Below are positions 62,038-64,000 of a stretch of 64,000 bases of DNA, in pieces (within the stretch, counting starts at the first letter, position 1; each line of letters begins with the position of its first letter). Origin of the DNA: Acidobacteriota bacterium. GTDB lineage: Bacteria; Acidobacteriota; Aminicenantia; Aminicenantales; Saccharicenantaceae. A program made the translations under genes and the position numbers. The DNA lies in contig JBDKSB010000012.1 in the NCBI GenBank assembly GCA_039683095.1, forward strand, positions 1,179,846 through 1,243,845, written 5' to 3'. The notes under the pieces were generated by a model. The model searched no databases. It had not been told where the DNA came from and saw only the letters and a list, made by a program, of their open reading frames with translations.

Positions 62038-64000
62038 TGAACGCTGAAGCGATCAACCTGACAGAGGTGTCCGACGAGGACCTGTCCCTCGTCGAGCGCG
62101 AGCTCGAGCGGACGCCGCATCCCCAATCGACGCACGACCTGGCCGGCAAGCTGGCCTTCGCCAAGACGGCCACGGAGCGGACCCAGGACGTCAAGAAGTA
62201 CGACTCCTACGTGCGCTACGAGGTCGGGGACCTCATCGAGAAGGAATACAACGAACCGCTGACCGTCGGGAGCAAGGCCGTCGAGCACTTCGAGGGCCGG
62301 GTCATCCTCAAGGTTGTGGCCAAGACCTTCTCCAAGCATTTCGGCTGCGACATGCTCGAGGTCGACTACCCCGGCGGCGGCGTCTTCCGCAAGTACGTCG
62401 ACTACATGAAGAAGACGCATACGCAGGTGCTCCTGCCGTGCAACTGCGAGGGCCGCGGCCAGACCGCCGAGATCATGGCCAAGGCCGACGATCCGCGGCT
62501 GACCGAGCTGCCCATGACCGAGCGGGACCTGCGGACCCTCGAAAAGAACCTCCGGGCCCGGCTGGCCAAGGACGCCAAGGTCTTCACCTGGAACGATTTC
62601 TGGCAGCTGGCGGTCAAGCGCGTCGATATCCCGGCCGAGAAGGTCCAGGAGATCGAGGCCGACTTCCAGGCCGCCAGCCGCTCGGCCTCGACCGAGGACC
62701 TGGTCCGGAAGTTCTTCGGGCTCGAGGCCTCGTCGGACCTGTTCGACCTGACCTGCCTGAGCCTGTCCGCCCTCCTCGAGAAGAAGCACAAGAAGGACTT
62801 CATCCTCCTGGCCGACGGCGGCTGGGGCAAGTGGCACCTCAAGTCCATCCTCAACGCCCTGCCCGAGGGCCTGGCCCTGTCCGCGCCCCTGGCCGAGGTG
62901 CCGGAGATGGACGTGCTCGAGAAGCCCGAGATGAGCCTGGTCCAGGACTTCCCGATCAAGATCTACCTGAGCTGGCGCGAGATCGTCTCCGGCGGCATCA
63001 AGATCCCCCGCAGCCTGGGCAAGCTCCTGTCCCATGCCCGCGAATACACCTTCACGGATTCCGAGGAGAACAAGCCCTACACGCTTTACTATTACCCGAA
63101 CCAGAACTTCTTCCTCGGGCTCCAGGACTTCTACTCCCAGCACAACATCCCCCAGGGCGCCAGCCTGACCCTGGAGCGGACCGGACCGACGACGTTCAAG
63201 TTCTGGGTCAAGAAGTCAAAGAAGAAGATCTCGATCATCCGCCTCGGCTACGACGCCGGGACGGACGAGTTCGCCGACAACGGCGAGGAGGCCTACACCT
63301 ACGCCGAGCCGAACAAGATCATCTACATCGAGCGGGAAACGCTCGGCCACCTGCTGCCCCTGACGGCCACCCGCGAGGGCTTCAACCTCCGCGACCTGGT
63401 CGTGACCGTCTTCCGCGACCCCGTCCTGTCCACGACGGCCCACTCGCTCCACTTCCTCCGGGCCTATCACTTGGTCGACCTGGTCCGCCAGACGACCCAG
63501 GAGGACGTCGAGTACGTCCTGGTCAACTCGCCCGAGTTCACGAAGTCGGACAAGAAGAAGGGCGTCTTCACCTACCACGAGCCGTTCATCGAGGAGGAGG
63601 TTGTCGAGGCCGCCTACGCCGAGGGCGCCGAAGAGGGGCTCGGCCCCGAGGCCTACACGCCAGAGGAAGCGGCCCTCGAGGCCATCGCCGAGGAGATGGG
63701 CGGCGTAGAGCCCGACACCGGCTTCGAGCCGGAGGTCCCGGCGGAGCCGGCCGCTCCCATCGCGCCGCCCGTGCCCGGGACATCCGCCCCGAAGAAGGGC
63801 AAGGAATTCAAGAGGCGGAAGCCCAAGGAAGGCGGCGGCGAGAAGGGGCCGCGGCCCAAGAAGAGCGAGCGCCGGGTCATCGAGGAGAAGATCGCCGAGG
63901 AAGAGTCCGAACGGGACGCCCTGGCTGCGGTCAAGGAAAAAGAGGAAGAGACCCCCGAGCAGCAGCGGGTCCGGGAAAAGAAGGACGAGATCAAACCGGC
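62038..64000 (+). CDS. Large unknown protein with charged C-terminal region (3' end outside window)
   Basis: At least 654 codons, open to the window end. ATG at 62038, two bases after the argF stop, AAGGA ribosome site. N-terminal mixed alpha/beta parts (about 55-420; segments such as FTWNDFWQLAVKR and GGIKIPRSLGKLL), then two beta-rich units, then from about residue 520 a low-complexity Glu/Pro/Ala stretch followed by a Lys/Arg/Glu-rich tail (KGKEFKRRKPKEGGG). The tail recalls RNA- or ribosome-binding proteins. No family recognised; the operon link with carbamate kinase and OTC may be incidental. Confidence 0.75.

Overview
The window is high-GC, almost gap-free bacterial chromosome of a Gram-negative cell: it encodes LptD, three TonB-dependent receptors, a phosphate-type porin and other small outer-membrane barrels. 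Two tandem receptors with an N-terminal carboxypeptidase-regulatory-like domain, the carbamate kinase/OTC pair beside a COG2403 GTPase, and a PstS of the DACGA type all point to the Acidobacteria/Candidatus Aminicenantes neighbourhood. That placement is inference; no rRNA is present. I saw no insertion sequence, prophage or CRISPR array.

Layout. 1-6.3 kb: two paralogous TonB-dependent receptors (the first cut by the window edge), each with its own promoter, a leader of about 210 nt and a tiny upstream ORF. 6.3-11.5 kb: one operon, Rrf2 regulator > porin > pstS > pstC > pstA > pstB, with an Rrf2-like operator at its promoter. 11.8-14.8 kb: eno, divergent mgtC-rdgB, and comEA. 15-27 kb (minus): a long chain, HEAT-like protein > HD phosphohydrolase > glmS > DUF1573 > DUF167 > CNT permease > dprA > topA > xerC. 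27-37.4 kb (plus): carAB of the eukaryote/Bacteroidetes-like type, two outer-membrane barrel proteins, a third TonB receptor, Trm112 and purF. 37.4-43 kb: lptD, AtpZ-like pair, then divergent atpI-like/atpB/atpE split from the rest of ATP synthase, and yihY. 43-58 kb (minus): thioredoxin, and a very long translation/cell-division/isoprenoid operon tRNA-Val > thrS > infC > rpmI > rplT > pheS > pheT > zapB-like > zapA > rny > ymdB > xseA > xseB > dxs > tlyA > nadK. 58-64 kb (plus): YfcE-like phosphodiesterase, a small basic peptide, and COG2403 GTPase > carbamate kinase > OTC > a large unknown protein cut by the edge.

How the genes work together. The porin and Pst genes would move an oxyanion from outside to cytoplasm. 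The thrS-nadK chain couples translation factors to RNase Y/YmdB RNA turnover, Z-ring assembly and isoprenoid/NADP supply. The carbamate kinase/OTC group is suited to ATP recovery from citrulline or carbamoyl phosphate.

The most unusual features are in gene control. The twin receptor leaders share uORFs in matching positions. Near-cognate start codons with good Shine-Dalgarno (SD) sequences occur at infC (ATT), carA (ATC) and xseA (ACG). The rny SD is sealed in a hairpin, several promoters place the start site at or beside the ATG, and two divergent promoter pairs share one -35 box. The c-subunit also carries a sodium-binding residue set.
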